A stretch of DNA of 64,000 nt from Streptomyces cacaoi (GCF_006539165.1 NZ_BJMM01000001.1:62001-126000); one strand, 5' to 3'. Shown: positions 1 through 10,614, counted from the first letter of the stretch. A program made the numbers and translations. The notes: generated by a model not told the origin, from the letters alone.

Positions 1-174
1 CTGCCGCTCCACCGGGCGGTCGAAGAACGTGGCGGAGAGCCAGCCGCCGATGAACGACCCCGCGACCCCGATCAGCGTCGTACCGATGAGGCCGCCGGGA
101 TCGCGCCCCGGCAGGATGACCTTGGCTATGGCGCCGGCCAGCAGGCCGAGGATGATCCAGCTGATGATGCCCAT
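1..174 (-). CDS. GlsB/YeaQ/YmgE-family stress membrane protein (3' end beyond window)
   Basis: The 58 visible residues read MGIISWIILGLLAGAIAK followed by a charged LPGRDPGG turn and a second glycine-rich hydrophobic segment. This is the two-helix start of the small transglycosylase-associated (GlsB/YeaQ) proteins, usually 80-90 residues with three helices. It should be an inner-membrane protein of unknown biochemical role, often induced by general stress. The ATG is preceded on its strand by a G-rich stretch rather than a textbook ribosome site. The C-terminus lies off the left edge. The family call rests on the characteristic N-terminal pattern. Confidence 0.85.
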   Translation of the reverse strand, partial: MGIISWIILGLLAGAIAKVILPGRDPGGLIGTTLIGVAGSFIGGWLSATFFDRPVERQ

Positions 175-205
175 GGGAGCCCCCCGTTCCGTAGGAGAGA
201 TGCGT

Positions 206-223
206 TTCTACTTATCTGTAGAA
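206..223. promoter_or_regulatory. Inverted repeat in the divergent promoter region of the GlsB-like gene and capA-like gene
   Basis: TTCTAC and GTAGAA flank a 6-base spacer (TTATCT). This is an AT-rich island in a very GC-rich 266-bp interval between two divergent genes. It lies about 30 bp upstream of the GlsB-like ATG, so it fits a promoter core or regulator site for that gene. No known motif is matched; the assignment comes from composition and symmetry. Confidence 0.35.
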
Positions 224-440
224 GCTAACAGGCCCTCCGGTGGTTCCCTCCCGGCGCCCGACCGCCCCCGGACGCACGTACGTTGCCCGCCGCCGCGCGG
301 GCGCCGCCCCCCGGCACCGGCCCCGCGAGTGCACCTGCTGGGCCGGATGGCCGGGTTCCCGGGGCCGTGCCGGGCGGCAGCGGCGACGGTGGCTCTGCGG
401 TGCGTTTATCGCACCAATGTCGAGCGACCCGGGAGAGCCC

Positions 441-1727
441 ATGAGCAGACCCACCGTCAGCAAACCCTGTAGCAAAGCCGTTACGTGCCACCGCACCACG
501 CGGCGCCTCCGATACGCCGCGGCCCTGGTGGCCGCCGCGACCGCGCTCGGCGGACTGGCCGGGTGCGGCGAGTCCGGCCGGTCCGCTCCCGGCGCGGGCA
601 CCGGGGGCCACGCCGAGGCGGGCCGGGAGGGGAGCGGCGCGGTGCGGCAGGAGCAGCAGCAGGCCCGGCACGGCTTCACCCTCGTGGCCACCGGCGACCT
701 GCTCGTGCACGACTCGATCATCCGGCAGGCCAAGGCCGACGCGGGCGGCTCGGGCTACGAGTTCGGCCGGATGATCTCCGCGGCGAAGCCCATGGCCTCG
801 GGCGCCGACCTGGCGATCTGTCATATGGAGACCGTGTACGGGCCGGACGGCGGGCCCTTCTCCGGCTACCCGCTCTTCGAGACGCCCCCGCACCTCGCCG
901 CCTCCGTCAAGAAGGCCGGATACGACTCCTGTTCGACCGCGTCCAACCACACCCTCGACGCGGGCAGCAAGGGCGTCGGCCGGACCTTGAAGGCGATGGG
1001 CGCCGCCGGGCTCCGGCACGTGGGCTCGGCACGCAACCCGAAGGAGGCCGCCGCACCCGTCATGCTCCGGGCAGGCGGCGCGAAGGTCGCACAGCTCGCC
1101 TACACCTACGGCACCAACGGCATCCCTGTGCCCAAGGACAAGCCGTGGCTGGTCAACCTCATCGAGCCGCGCCGCATCATCGCGGACGCCCGGGCCGCGC
1201 GCCGGGCGGGTGCCGACGTCGTGGTCGTCAGCATGCACTGGGGAACCGAATGGCAGCAGGAGCCGGACGCCCTCCAGCGGTCGGTCGCCAAGAAGCTCAC
1301 CGCCGCACGCTCCGGCGGACGCCGGGACATCGACCTCATCCTGGGCACCCACGCGCACGTGCCGCAGGCGTACGAGAAGGTGAACGGGACGTGGGTCGTC
1401 TACGGCATGGGCGACCAGATCGCCGGAAAGATGAACGACCCGCGCGGCACGATGGGCTCGGCGGCCCGCTTCCGGTTCGAACCGCCGGACGAGCGGGGCG
1501 GCGGCGACGCGAAGCGGAACGGCACCGGCGGCGGGGCCTGGCGGGTCACCAGGGCCGGGTTCACCCCGTTCCTGATGGAGACCTCGCCCCGGCACACCCT
1601 CGTCAACCTCGCGGCGAAGGGCAGCCGGGCCGCGGGGAACGCCGAGCGCGAGCACGCCTACCGCACCATCCGGAAGGCCGTGCTGAGCCGGGGCGCCGCG
1701 CGGGACGGGCTGCGGATGATGCCGTAG
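441..1727 (+). CDS. CapA/PgsA-like calcineurin-fold lipoprotein
   Basis: This 428-residue protein starts with a basic segment, a hydrophobic stretch and a lipobox ending LAGC (Cys about residue 41), so it is probably an exported, lipid-anchored protein. From about residue 78 it carries the poly-gamma-glutamate CapA (PGA_cap) metallophosphatase-like domain: a GDLLVHD metal loop, the SNHTLDAG block, a SMHWG block and a GTHAHVPQ block. The ATG at 441 has GGGAGAG just upstream; an in-frame ATG at 417 lacks this. There is no capB/capC next to it, so a role in capsule polymer release is only family inference; stand-alone CapA proteins are common in Streptomyces and uncharacterised. It converges on meaB. 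Confidence 0.85.
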   Translation: MSRPTVSKPCSKAVTCHRTTRRLRYAAALVAAATALGGLAGCGESGRSAPGAGTGGHAEAGREGSGAVRQEQQQARHGFTLVATGDLLVHDSIIRQAKADAGGSGYEFGRMISAAKPMASGADLAICHMETVYGPDGGPFSGYPLFETPPHLAASVKKAGYDSCSTASNHTLDAGSKGVGRTLKAMGAAGLRHVGSARNPKEAAAPVMLRAGGAKVAQLAYTYGTNGIPVPKDKPWLVNLIEPRRIIADARAARRAGADVVVVSMHWGTEWQQEPDALQRSVAKKLTAARSGGRRDIDLILGTHAHVPQAYEKVNGTWVVYGMGDQIAGKMNDPRGTMGSAARFRFEPPDERGGGDAKRNGTGGGAWRVTRAGFTPFLMETSPRHTLVNLAAKGSRAAGNAEREHAYRTIRKAVLSRGAARDGLRMMP

Positions 1728-1871
1728 GCGGGGCGCACCCTGACGGGAGGACGAGGCGCCGACCGCGCCGGCGTCCCGCCTCTCACCTGCCGCCTCGTGC
1801 GCCGCGCCCCGGCCCGGCGATCGGCGGGGATCCGCCGGGGCCGGAGCCGGGGCGGTGGCCGGGGCCCGGGG

Positions 1872-3014
1872 TCAGGCGCCCTTCTCGCGTCTCCCGTCGT
1901 GCCCGTCGTGCCCGTCGTCGCCGTCCTGCCCGCGGCCGGTGTCCGGCTCGGCCTGCGCGCCGTCGGGCGGTGCGGTGCCGGGCGGTGCGGTGCCGAACGC
2001 CTCGACGAGGCGCTGGGCGGCCAGGGTCGCGGTCAGCGTGCCCTCCCTGACGTGCTCCTCCAGCAGCGGCGTCAGCCGCCGGACCTCCGGGTGCCGGTGC
2101 AGCCGGCCCAGCAGCTCGTCGTGGACCATCGACCAGACCCACTCGACCTGCTGGTCCCGGCGTCTGGCGGCCAGCTCGCCCGTCGACTCCTGTGCGGCGC
2201 GGTGCCGCTCCAGCCGGTCCCAGAGCTCCTCCAGGCCCGTGCCGTCCCGGCCGCTACAGGTGAGGACCGGCGGGTTCCAGGTACCGGCCGGCTCGCCCGT
2301 GCCCGGCGGGGCGCCCCGGGGCGGCTTCGGTGCGGGAGGCCGCATCAGCCGCAGGGCGCCCGCCAGTTCGCGGGCCGCCGAACGTGCGTCCCGCTCGTGC
2401 GGGCCGTCCGCCTTGTTGACGGCGACGACGTCCGCCAGCTCCAGCACGCCCTTCTTGATCCCCTGCAACTGGTCGCCGGTGCGGGCCAGGGTCAGCAGCA
2501 GGAACGAGTCGACCATCTGCGCGACCGTGGCCTCCGACTGGCCGACGCCGACCGTCTCCACCAGCACCACGTCGTACCCGGCGGCCTCCATCAGGATCAT
2601 CGTCTCCCGGGTGGCCTTCGCCACGCCGCCCAGGGTTCCGGCGGTGGGGGAGGGCCGCACGAAGGCGTTCGGGTCGGCGGACAGCCGCTCCATCCGGGTC
2701 TTGTCGCCCAGGATGGAGCCGCCGGTACGGGTGGACGACGGGTCGACGGCGAGCACCGCGACGCGGTGCCCCCGGCCCGTCAGCAGGGTGCCCAGCGCGT
2801 CGATGAACGTCGACTTGCCGACACCCGGCACCCCGCTGATCCCGATCCGGCGTGCCCCGCCGGCATACGGCAGCAGCCGCGTCAGCAACTCCTGGGCCAG
2901 CTCCCGGTGATCCTCCCGGCGGGACTCGACGAGGGTGATGGCGCGGGCGATCGGGGCGCGCGAGCCGTCCAGTACACCCTTGGCGTAAGCATCGATGTCG
3001 ATCTTCGGCGGCAT
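1872..3014 (-). CDS. meaB: Methylmalonyl-CoA mutase-associated GTPase MeaB (ArgK family)
   Basis: MeaB is a G3E/SIMIBI-class GTPase that gates cobalamin delivery to methylmalonyl-CoA mutase and protects it from inactivation. The 380-residue protein has Walker A GVPGVGKST at residues 61-69, the family block ETVGVGQSE near 150 and an NKAD guanine-specificity motif near 205. The last ~40 residues are a low-complexity Gly/Asp/His tail (repeated GHD) beyond the usual family end at about 330 residues; such His/Asp tails could bind metal, but this is a guess. It begins 4 bp after the stop of mutB, so it is the third gene of a mutA-mutB-meaB operon. Confidence 0.97.
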   Translation of the reverse strand: MPPKIDIDAYAKGVLDGSRAPIARAITLVESRREDHRELAQELLTRLLPYAGGARRIGISGVPGVGKSTFIDALGTLLTGRGHRVAVLAVDPSSTRTGGSILGDKTRMERLSADPNAFVRPSPTAGTLGGVAKATRETMILMEAAGYDVVLVETVGVGQSEATVAQMVDSFLLLTLARTGDQLQGIKKGVLELADVVAVNKADGPHERDARSAARELAGALRLMRPPAPKPPRGAPPGTGEPAGTWNPPVLTCSGRDGTGLEELWDRLERHRAAQESTGELAARRRDQQVEWVWSMVHDELLGRLHRHPEVRRLTPLLEEHVREGTLTATLAAQRLVEAFGTAPPGTAPPDGAQAEPDTGRGQDGDDGHDGHDGRREKGA

Positions 3015-3018
3015 GCGC

Positions 3019-5262
3019 TCACCACTCGTGACCGAGCGAGACCGCCAGCTCGCGGACCAGGTCGTAGGCGGCGTCCGGGATCACCGTGCCGGGCGGGAAG
3101 ACCGCGGTGGCGCCCGCCTCGTGCAGGGCCTGGACATCGGCCGGCGGGATCACCCCGCCCACGACGATCATGATGTCGTCGCGGCCGGCCGCCGCCAACT
3201 CCTCGCGCAGCGCCGGGACCAGCGTCAGATGCCCGGCCGCCAGCGAGGAGACGCCCACCACGTGCACATCCGCCTCGACCGCCTGGCGGGCCACCTCGGC
3301 CGGCGTCTGGAACAGCGGGCCGACGTCGACGTCGAAACCGAGGTCGGCGAAGGCCGTGGCGATCACCTTCTGGCCGCGGTCGTGGCCGTCCTGGCCCATC
3401 TTGGCCACCAGCAGCCGGGGGCGGCGGCCCTCCGCCTCCTCGAAGGCGTCCACCAGTTCACGGGTACGCGCCACGCTCGACGCCTCTCCTGCCTCCTCGC
3501 GGTACACACCGGAGATCGTACGGATCTGGCCCGCGTGCCGCCCGAACACCTTCTCCAGGGCGTCCGAGATCTCGCCCACCGTGGCCTTCGCCCGTGCCGC
3601 GTCCACCGCCAGCGCCAGCAGATTGTTCTCAGGACCGCTGCCCGGACCCGCCTCCGCCGCGCGCGTCAGCGCCTCCAGTGCGCCGCGGCAGGTCGCCTCG
3701 TCGCGCTCCGCGCGCAGCCGGCGCAGCTTGTCGATCTGCGCGGCACGGACCGCGGAGTTGTCGACCTTGAGGACCTCGATCTGCTCGTCGTCGTCCACCC
3801 GGTACTTGTTGACGCCGATCACCGGCTGGCGGCCCGAGTCGATCCTGGCCTGGGTGCGGGCCGCGGCCTCCTCGACCCGCAGCTTCGGGATGCCCGCGTC
3901 GATGGCCTTCGCCATGCCGCCGGCCGCCTCGACCTCCTCGATGTGCTGCCAGGCGCGGGCCGCCAGATCGTGCGTCAGCCGCTCGACGTAGGCGCTGCCG
4001 CCCCACGGGTCGATCACCCGGCAGGTGCCCGACTCCTGCTGGAGCAGCAGCTGGGTGTTGCGGGCGATCCGCGCGGAGAAGTCCGTCGGCAGCGCGAGCG
4101 CCTCGTCCAGCGCGTTGGTGTGCAGCGACTGCGTGTGGCCCTGCGTGGCGGCCATCGCCTCGACGCACGTACGGGTGACGTTGTTGAAGACGTCCTGCGC
4201 GGTCAGCGACCAGCCGGAGGTCTGCGAATGGGTGCGCAGCGACAGCGACTTGGGGTTCCGCGGGCCGAACTGCCGGACGAGCTTCGCCCACAGCAGCCGC
4301 GCCGCGCGCAACTTGGCGACCTCCATGAAGAAGTTCATGCCGATCGCCCAGAAGAACGACAGCCGGGGCGCGAACGCGTCCACGTCCATGCCCGCGTCCA
4401 GGCCCGCGCGCAGGTACTCGACGCCGTCGGCCAGCGTGTAGGCCAGCTCCAGGTCGGCCGTGGCCCCGGCCTCCTGGATGTGGTAGCCCGAGATGGAGAT
4501 GGAGTTGTAGCGCGGCATCTTCTGCGAGGTGTACGCGAAGATGTCGGAGATGATCCGCATCGAGGGCTGGGGCGGATAGATGTAGGTGTTGCGGACCATG
4601 AACTCCTTGAGGATGTCGTTCTGTATGGTCCCCGCCAGCTTCTCGGGCGGTACGCCCTGCTCCTCCGCCGCGACGATGTAGAGCGCCAGCACCGGCAGGA
4701 CGGCGCCGTTCATCGTCATCGACACCGTCATCCGGTCCAGCGGGATCCCGTCGAACAGCTGACGCATGTCGTAGATCGAGTCGATGGCCACGCCCGCCAT
4801 GCCGACATCGCCCGTCACCCGGGGGTGGTCGCTGTCGTAGCCGCGGTGCGTGGGCAGGTCGAAGGCGACCGACAGCCCCTTCTGGCCCGCCGCCAGGTTG
4901 CGGCGGTAGAAGGCGTTGGACTCCTCGGCGGTGGAGAAGCCCGCGTACTGCCGCACCGTCCAGGGCTGGTTGACGTACATCGTCGGGTACGGGCCGCGCA
5001 GATACGGGGCGATGCCCGGATAGGTACCGAGGAAGTCCAGCCCCCGCAGATCCGCCTCGGTGTACAGCGGCTTGACGGTGACGCCCTCGGGGGTGTGCCA
5101 GGCCAGCTCCTCGACGCTGCGCCCCGTGCGCTCCTTGACGGCGGCGCGCCAGCGCTCCTCCGCCCCCGGCGGCGCGGCCGCCGGCCCCTCCCCGGTCTCC
5201 AGCGGGACGGTCGTGAAGTCCGGTACGGCGTCCGGCTGCTGCGCCGCGGACGATCCGGTCAT
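3019..5262 (-). CDS. mutB: Methylmalonyl-CoA mutase, large (catalytic, B12-binding) subunit
   Basis: This 747-residue protein interconverts (R)-methylmalonyl-CoA and succinyl-CoA using adenosylcobalamin. The N-terminal two-thirds is the substrate TIM barrel, and the C-terminal B12 domain carries DGHDRG (the DxHxxG axial-ligand motif, residues about 624-629) followed by a GG-rich loop near 700. Its ATG overlaps the stop of mutA by 4 bp (ATGA) and sits behind GGAGGTGTC, so translation is coupled. An in-frame extension upstream lies inside mutA and is not used. In streptomycetes this reaction also supplies methylmalonyl-CoA extender units for polyketides. Confidence 0.98.
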   Translation of the reverse strand: MTGSSAAQQPDAVPDFTTVPLETGEGPAAAPPGAEERWRAAVKERTGRSVEELAWHTPEGVTVKPLYTEADLRGLDFLGTYPGIAPYLRGPYPTMYVNQPWTVRQYAGFSTAEESNAFYRRNLAAGQKGLSVAFDLPTHRGYDSDHPRVTGDVGMAGVAIDSIYDMRQLFDGIPLDRMTVSMTMNGAVLPVLALYIVAAEEQGVPPEKLAGTIQNDILKEFMVRNTYIYPPQPSMRIISDIFAYTSQKMPRYNSISISGYHIQEAGATADLELAYTLADGVEYLRAGLDAGMDVDAFAPRLSFFWAIGMNFFMEVAKLRAARLLWAKLVRQFGPRNPKSLSLRTHSQTSGWSLTAQDVFNNVTRTCVEAMAATQGHTQSLHTNALDEALALPTDFSARIARNTQLLLQQESGTCRVIDPWGGSAYVERLTHDLAARAWQHIEEVEAAGGMAKAIDAGIPKLRVEEAAARTQARIDSGRQPVIGVNKYRVDDDEQIEVLKVDNSAVRAAQIDKLRRLRAERDEATCRGALEALTRAAEAGPGSGPENNLLALAVDAARAKATVGEISDALEKVFGRHAGQIRTISGVYREEAGEASSVARTRELVDAFEEAEGRRPRLLVAKMGQDGHDRGQKVIATAFADLGFDVDVGPLFQTPAEVARQAVEADVHVVGVSSLAAGHLTLVPALREELAAAGRDDIMIVVGGVIPPADVQALHEAGATAVFPPGTVIPDAAYDLVRELAVSLGHEW

Positions 5263-7154
5263 GACACCTCCAGGAGGTCGAGAAGGGCGGAGAGGACGGC
5301 CACCGCGTCGCCCCCCGCGTGGAGATACGTTCCGATGCCGGCCGCCCGGTACTCCTCGGCCCGGTCGGCGGCCGGACGCCCGGCCAGCAGGACCTCCCGG
5401 GCACCCGCGGCGCGCAGCGCGGCGGCCGTGGCCGCGGCCTCCCGCCCGTACCGCTCGTCGCCGCCGCACAGGCATGCCGCCTTCGCCCCGCTGCGGGTGA
5501 ACGCCTCGCCGGCGTCGGCCGGTTCCACCGTCACCGGATCGTGTACGGGTTCGATGCCGCCGGCCCGCAGCAGATTGCCCACGAAGGCCGCGCGCGCGGT
5601 GTGTTCGGCCGCCGGGCCCAGCGCCGCGAGGAACACCCGCGGCCGGGAGCCGGTCGCCGCCAGATGGGCGTCGGAGCGGGCCCGCAGCGCCTCGAACGCC
5701 TCGTCCCGGCGCACCCGCGGCAGACCGCCCGAGGGCGGGGCCGGGGCCGGCTCACGGACCGGCAGCTCCTCCTCCAGCAGCGGGAACTCGCTGACGCCGG
5801 TGACCGGTTCACGGCGGTGGGCCAGCGCGGCCGACCGCGCCGCCCAGCTCTCCTCCAGCCGCTCGGCCACCAGCCCGTCGCGCAGCGCGGCAGCGGCGCC
5901 GCCCGCCCGCTCGATCTCCTGGAACCAGGCCCAGGCGGCCCGGGCCAGCTCGTCGGTGAGCGACTCCACGTACCAGGAGCCGCCCGCGGGGTCGATCACC
6001 CCGCCCAGATGGGACTCCTCCAGCAGGATGCCGGAGGTGTTGCGCGCGATCCGTCGGGCGAACGCGTCGGGCAGGCCCAGCGCGTGGTCGAAGGGCAGCA
6101 CGGTCACCGCCTGTGCGCCGCCCACCCCGGCGGCGAGCGTCGCCACGGTGGTCCGCAGCATGTTCACCCAGGGGTCGCGGCGGGTCAGCATCACCGGCGA
6201 GGTCACCGCGTGCTGCCGCTGCGCCCCGGCGCTCTCCGGGCCGCCGCAGACCTCCACCACCCGGGCCCACAGCCGGCGCGCGGCGCGCAGGGCCGCGACG
6301 GTGGTGAACTGGTCGGCCCCCGCCGCGTAGCGGAACTCCAGCTGCTCGCAGGCTGCCGCGACCGTCCATCCCGACGCGGTCAGATCCCGCAGATAGGCCA
6401 CGCCGGTGGCCAGCGCGCAGCCCAGCTCCTGTGCGGGGGAGGCGCCGGCCTCGTGGTAGGGGAGGGCGTCCACCACATAGGTCCGTACGCCCGGTCTCGT
6501 CCCGGCGCACTCCCCGGCCAACCGGGCCGCCGCCTCGCGCAGTCCGGCCACCCGCGCGTGCTCGCCGGTGCGCGCCGCCCAGCCGAGCGGGTCGGCGCCC
6601 AGCGCGCTCCCGGCCGCCGGGGGAGCGGCCGTGCCCAGCGCGTCGTGCAGCGCGAACAGTTCGCGCGCCGCCGCCTCGAACGCGTCTCCCGCGTCCAGGA
6701 CGACGGGCGCCAGATCCAGGTACACACCGTCCAGCGCCGCCGCCAACTCCCGCACGGGAAGGCCGCCCTGGCCGAGCGTCAGCCAGACGGAGGTGGCGCC
6801 GTTCTCCAGGTCGGCCAGCACGGCCTCGCGGGTGCCGGCGGCGTCGGGCCGCGCGTGGCGCTGGCGGACGTCCCAGCCGTGTGCGGCGTTTCCCTCCGGC
6901 GTCGCGGCCCGGGTGAAGGGCCCGCTGCCGGGCAGCGGGCCGGGCGTGCCGGCGGGGGCGTCGTCGCGGGTGTAGAGCGGGCGTACGGTGATGCCGTCGG
7001 ACAGTGCGGTGGTCAGGGCCGATTCGGGCGCGGAGTCGTCCGGCTCCTTCCCCGACTTGCGCAGGACGCCCGCGACGAGCTGCTGCCACTGCGCGTATGT
7101 GGCGTCGGGGAAGTCCGTGGCCAGGGAGAGTCCTTGTTCAGGCGGGACCGTCAT
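5259..7154 (-). CDS. mutA: Methylmalonyl-CoA mutase, small subunit
   Basis: This 631-residue protein aligns over its length with the mutase barrel (for example the [12 protein letters not shown] and [10 protein letters not shown] blocks). Its C-terminal domain has [12 protein letters not shown] in place of DxHxxG, as expected for the non-cobalamin small subunit of the heterodimer. It is first in the operon with mutB and meaB. No strong ribosome site precedes the ATG at 7154, so it may be leaderless or nearly so. The neighbouring flavoprotein gene ends 176 bp upstream on the same strand. Confidence 0.96.
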   Translation of the reverse strand: MTVPPEQGLSLATDFPDATYAQWQQLVAGVLRKSGKEPDDSAPESALTTALSDGITVRPLYTRDDAPAGTPGPLPGSGPFTRAATPEGNAAHGWDVRQRHARPDAAGTREAVLADLENGATSVWLTLGQGGLPVRELAAALDGVYLDLAPVVLDAGDAFEAAARELFALHDALGTAAPPAAGSALGADPLGWAARTGEHARVAGLREAAARLAGECAGTRPGVRTYVVDALPYHEAGASPAQELGCALATGVAYLRDLTASGWTVAAACEQLEFRYAAGADQFTTVAALRAARRLWARVVEVCGGPESAGAQRQHAVTSPVMLTRRDPWVNMLRTTVATLAAGVGGAQAVTVLPFDHALGLPDAFARRIARNTSGILLEESHLGGVIDPAGGSWYVESLTDELARAAWAWFQEIERAGGAAAALRDGLVAERLEESWAARSAALAHRREPVTGVSEFPLLEEELPVREPAPAPPSGGLPRVRRDEAFEALRARSDAHLAATGSRPRVFLAALGPAAEHTARAAFVGNLLRAGGIEPVHDPVTVEPADAGEAFTRSGAKAACLCGGDERYGREAAATAAALRAAGAREVLLAGRPAADRAEEYRAAGIGTYLHAGGDAVAVLSALLDLLEVS

Positions 7155-7330
7155 GGCCGCAGATTAGGAGAGCACCGCACACCGTCGCAGCGGCCCCACG
7201 CTGTGACCTTGGACTCTTTGACGGCCGGGCGGCGCCGGTACGCCCGGATGCAGCACGGTTTCCGCTGGTCGTCCGGGCATCTCGCGCAGGTGTACGGCCG
7301 GGCCGTCCGGGCCGGGGCCCGAACCGCGGC

Positions 7331-8980
7331 TCAGCCCGCGGAGTTCTCCCCCGCGAGGCGGCCCCACACCAGCGCCGAACCGATCGTAGCGCCGGGCGAG
7401 ACGATGGGCGGGCCGATGACGGCCCCGGTGGCGTTGCCGGCGGCGAACAGCCCCGGCACCGGCTCGCCCGTCCAGCGCAGCACCCGGGCGTGGTCGTCGG
7501 TGCGCGGCCCGCCCTTCGTCCCGACGAGCCCGGGCAGCACCGGCACCGCGGCGAACGGCGGCTCCGCGACCGTCCCGAGGTTGGGATGCGGCGCCCGAGG
7601 GTCCCCCGAGCAGCGGTCGTAGAGGGACGAGCCGCGCTGGAAGTCGGGGTCCGTGCCGCGCTCGGCGTAGGCGTTGAACCGCTGGATGGTGCCCGCCAGC
7701 CCGCCGGGGTCGATCCCCAGCCGCTCGGCCAGCTCCGCCTGGGTGTCCGCGGCCACGGCGTGCGGCGGCAGTTCCTCGCCGGGCCGGGCGCCGGCGAACG
7801 GGTAGCGGGCGCGGTGCTGTGCGTCGGCGATCGCCCAGGCCGGGACGTTGCGCAGCCGGCCCGTCGTGGGGTCCGTCTCGGCGAAGGCGAGCGCCGCGTT
7901 GTGGCTCGACTCGTCCACGAACCGCCGCCCGGCCGAATTGACCCAGATGACGTGCGGCAGCATCCGTTCGCTCAGCACGAGTTCGGCGCGGGGCGTGCCG
8001 TCCGCCCAGGCGGCGCCCGGGTGTTGGAGCACCGGCCAGCTCCAGCTCTCGGCGGGGTGGGCGAGCGCCGCGCCCGCCGCGCCGGCCAGCCGCAGCGCGT
8101 CCCCGCGCGCGACGGGCGGGGTGACCGGGTGCGCCTCGGGGCCGCCCAGCAGCCGGGCCCGGAGCGCCGGGTCGTGTTCGAAGCCGCCGCAGGCCAGCAC
8201 GACGCCGCGGCGGGCGGAGAAGGTGCGTCCCCCGGCCCGGACGCCGGTGACCCGGCCGTCGCCCCCGGCCGGTCCGCCGGGCCCGCCCGGCCCGTCGCCC
8301 GGGACGCTCCCGCCGTCCTGGAGGAGGCCGGTCACCCGGTGGTCGCGCAGCAGCGTCACCCCGGCCGCGAGGCAGCCGCGCAGCAGGCCGGTGACCAGAC
8401 CCTGGCCGAGCGCCACCAGGCCGGCCGCGGTGCGTTCGGCGATCAGCTCGGCGGGCGGGGTGCCCCCGGTCAGCAGCCGCAGCCGGCCGATCTCCTCGTT
8501 GGTGAGGACGGGCCGGAAGAACGGCGGCGGCCAGTACAGCTCCTCCGGGGAGCCGAGGCCTGCCAGCTCCACCGGGGCGACCTCCACGTTCCGCCCGTTC
8601 GCCCGGCCGCCGGGCGCCTCGGCGAACGAGTCGGGCAGGTCGATGGTGCGGAACTCCAGTGGTGCCAGCTCCTCCAGGAGCCGGATGGTGCCGGGCGCGG
8701 CGCGGACGAACGCCTCGGCGAGATGGGGTTCGCGGCCCCGGGTGTGGCCGCTGAGGTAGGCGAGGGCGTCCTGGTGGCTGTCCTCGATGCCGAGCGCGGC
8801 CATGTGGTGGTTGCCGGGCGCCCACACCTGTCCGCCGGAGACGGCGGTGGCGCCGCCCCAGCGTGCCGAGCCCTCCAGCACGGTCACCCGTGCCCCGGCC
8901 GCGGCGGCCACCAGGGCCGCGCTCAGCCCGGCGGCACCGGAGCCCACGACGACGACATCGGTGTCCGTTTCGCTGTCCAT
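7331..8980 (-). CDS. FAD-dependent oxidoreductase, 3-ketosteroid delta-1-dehydrogenase / fumarate reductase flavoprotein type
   Basis: This 549-residue flavoprotein starts with a dinucleotide-binding VVVVGSGAAGLSAA motif. It has a central ACGGFEHD block and ends with NATGAVIGPPIVSPGATIG...GRLAG, the FAD-binding C-terminal signature of KstD-like and urocanate-reductase-like enzymes. A Pro/Gly-rich insertion lies near residues 225-245. GGAGG stands 6 bases before the ATG. No other steroid gene is nearby, so the substrate cannot be inferred; a delta-1-desaturase acting on a cyclic ketone is the closest family role. The active-site tyrosines were not assigned. Confidence 0.85.
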   Translation of the reverse strand: MDSETDTDVVVVGSGAAGLSAALVAAAAGARVTVLEGSARWGGATAVSGGQVWAPGNHHMAALGIEDSHQDALAYLSGHTRGREPHLAEAFVRAAPGTIRLLEELAPLEFRTIDLPDSFAEAPGGRANGRNVEVAPVELAGLGSPEELYWPPPFFRPVLTNEEIGRLRLLTGGTPPAELIAERTAAGLVALGQGLVTGLLRGCLAAGVTLLRDHRVTGLLQDGGSVPGDGPGGPGGPAGGDGRVTGVRAGGRTFSARRGVVLACGGFEHDPALRARLLGGPEAHPVTPPVARGDALRLAGAAGAALAHPAESWSWPVLQHPGAAWADGTPRAELVLSERMLPHVIWVNSAGRRFVDESSHNAALAFAETDPTTGRLRNVPAWAIADAQHRARYPFAGARPGEELPPHAVAADTQAELAERLGIDPGGLAGTIQRFNAYAERGTDPDFQRGSSLYDRCSGDPRAPHPNLGTVAEPPFAAVPVLPGLVGTKGGPRTDDHARVLRWTGEPVPGLFAAGNATGAVIGPPIVSPGATIGSALVWGRLAGENSAG

Positions 8981-9150
8981 CGCTCGCCTCCGAGGTGATT
9001 GCCCGGTGCGTCCCGGTACCAGCCCGTCCGGAAATTCCATCCCGAAAGTCCGTCCCGAAGTCCGTCCTGAAAGTAGCACCGGGACCGGCTGCCGGGCGGT
9101 TGCGCGGATCCCGCCGCCCCGGTCCGCTTCCGGCCTTCTGCTAGTAGGCT

Positions 9151-9179
9151 GCAATTGCGAAATATGGGCAACAAGTGCA
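9151..9179 (+). promoter_or_regulatory. AT-rich promoter/operator candidate upstream of the tsaD-like gene
   Basis: An island of low GC contains the 8-bp palindrome GCAATTGC and TTGC/GCAA half-sites flanking GAAATATGG. It lies 45-75 bp before the tsaD-like ATG, which has its own GGGAGAGGTGAG ribosome site. Position and composition suggest the core promoter and possibly an operator for the tsaD-alaS pair. No known regulator motif was recognised. Confidence 0.35.
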
Positions 9180-9223
9180 AGCGGGCAGGCAGTGAGCAGG
9201 CCGGCGAGTGGGAGAGGTGAGCG

Positions 9224-10294
9224 ATGGGAGCGAAGGCACCCGTCGTGCTCGGCATCGAGTCCTCGTGCGACGAGACCGGCGCCGGGCTGGTGCGCGAGGG
9301 CAGGCTGCTGGGCCAGGCGCTCGCGTCGAGCATGGACGAGCACGCGCGGTTCGGCGGTGTCGTGCCCGAGATCGCCGCCCGGGCCCATCTGCACGCACTC
9401 GGCCCCGTCGTCCGGGCCGCCCTGGACGACGCCGGGCTGGCGCCCGAGGACATCGGCGCCGTCGCCGTCACGACCGGGCCCGGGCTGTCCGGGGCGCTCC
9501 AGGTCGGCGTCGCGGCGGCCAAGAGCTACGCCTACGCGCTGGACGTCCCGCTGTACGGCGTGCACCACCTCGCCGGACACGTCGCCGCCGACACCCTGGA
9601 GCACGGGCCGCTGCCCGACCCCTGTGTCGTGCTGGTCGTCTCCGGCGGTCACACCTCGCTGGTGCTCGTCCGGGACCTGGTGCGCGAGCCGATCGTGCAC
9701 CTGGGCGACACCGTGGACGACGCGGCGGGGGAGTGCTTCGACAAGGTGGCGCGCGTCCTCGGCCTCCCCTACCCCGGGGGCCCGGCCATCGACCGTGCGG
9801 CCCGCGACGGTGACCCGCGGGCCCTCGCCTTCCCCCGGCCGATGACGGGCCCCCGGACCCCCGCCGCGCACCGGTACGCCTTCTCCTTCTCCGGGCTCAA
9901 GACGGCGGCGGCCCGCTGGGCCGAGCGCCACCCCGGCGGGAGCGTGCCGGACGCCGCCGCCTCGCTCCAGGAGGCGGTCGCCGACGTGCTGACGCGCAAG
10001 GCGCTGGACGCCTGCCGCGCCCACGGCGTCGGCACCCTGGTGGTTGTCGGCGGAGTGGCCGCCAACTCGCGGGTGCGCGCGCTCGCCGAGGAGCGGTGTG
10101 CCGCAGCGGGTGTGACGCTGCGGGTGCCGCCGATGCGGCTGTGCACCGACAACGGCGCCATGATCGCGGCCGTCGGCGATCTGCTGGTGCGGGCCGGGGC
10201 ACCCGCTGTCCCGCCCGGGGTGTCCATCGACCCGTCGGCGCCCCTGGAGCGCGCGGCGCTCGCCCCCGGCGCGCCCGCACCGGCCGCCGCCTGA
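9224..10294 (+). CDS. tsaD: TsaD/Gcp-family tRNA N6-threonylcarbamoyladenosine transferase (second-copy type)
   Basis: TsaD transfers the threonylcarbamoyl group to A37 of ANN-decoding tRNAs. The 356-residue protein keeps the ASKHA-fold features: [10 protein letters not shown] at the start, the metal-binding HHLAGH motif near residue 115, VSGGHTSLV, the [14 protein letters not shown] block and the [10 protein letters not shown] and TDNGAMIA blocks. All recognisable active-site blocks are intact, so it should be active. It stands next to a divergent alaS and not next to tsaE/tsaB/rimI, its usual actinobacterial context. I therefore infer an additional, specialised copy, which cannot be proven without the rest of the genome. 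Confidence 0.9.
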   Translation: MGAKAPVVLGIESSCDETGAGLVREGRLLGQALASSMDEHARFGGVVPEIAARAHLHALGPVVRAALDDAGLAPEDIGAVAVTTGPGLSGALQVGVAAAKSYAYALDVPLYGVHHLAGHVAADTLEHGPLPDPCVVLVVSGGHTSLVLVRDLVREPIVHLGDTVDDAAGECFDKVARVLGLPYPGGPAIDRAARDGDPRALAFPRPMTGPRTPAAHRYAFSFSGLKTAAARWAERHPGGSVPDAAASLQEAVADVLTRKALDACRAHGVGTLVVVGGVAANSRVRALAEERCAAAGVTLRVPPMRLCTDNGAMIAAVGDLLVRAGAPAVPPGVSIDPSAPLERAALAPGAPAPAAA

Positions 10295-10361
10295 ACCCGC
10301 GCGCCGGGTCGCGCCGCCGTGCGCCGTCCGGTCCCGCGTGGTCCGCCGCGCGCCGTTCGTC

Positions 10362-10393
10362 GTGCGGGAGTGCGGGCGTGCGGGAGTGCGGGC
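10362..10393 (+). repeat. Two exact 16-bp tandem copies in the tsaD-alaS spacer
   Basis: The 320-bp interval 10295-10614 holds no convincing gene. It contains this exact 16-bp duplication (GTGCGGGAGTGCGGGC twice) followed by degenerate CCGAGCCGTCCCGTCC repeats. The alaS reading frame happens to stay open through it, but the residues are low-complexity Arg/Pro/Ala. No promoter was recognised, so alaS is probably transcribed with tsaD. Confidence 0.6.
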
Positions 10394-10614
10394 GGCGTGG
10401 TGCGGTGGCCGTGCGGGCGCCCGGCCGCCGCCCGAGCCGTCCCGTCCTCCGAGCCGTCCCGTCCCGCCGCCGAGCTTCCCCGGCCCGCCCCCGACACCGG
10501 CCCGCCGCCCCCGCCGTCCCTCCGAGCCCCCGCCGCCTGCCCGTCGACTCCCTTCCCGTCGTCTCGCCGCCCGTGTCTCCCCGCCCGCCGCCCCCGTCCG
10601 TACCGGAGTACGCC

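Noticed and set aside
225..1655. Long open frames antisense to the capA-like gene and similar long antisense frames elsewhere
   Set aside because: They are by-products of high GC3 in the real gene on the other strand; Arg/Gly/His-rich low-complexity translation and no start signals.
10096..10614. In-frame upstream extension of alaS
   Set aside because: It overlaps tsaD, encodes low-complexity Arg/Pro-rich sequence and lacks similarity to AlaRS N-termini; the TTG at 10615 has a ribosome site.
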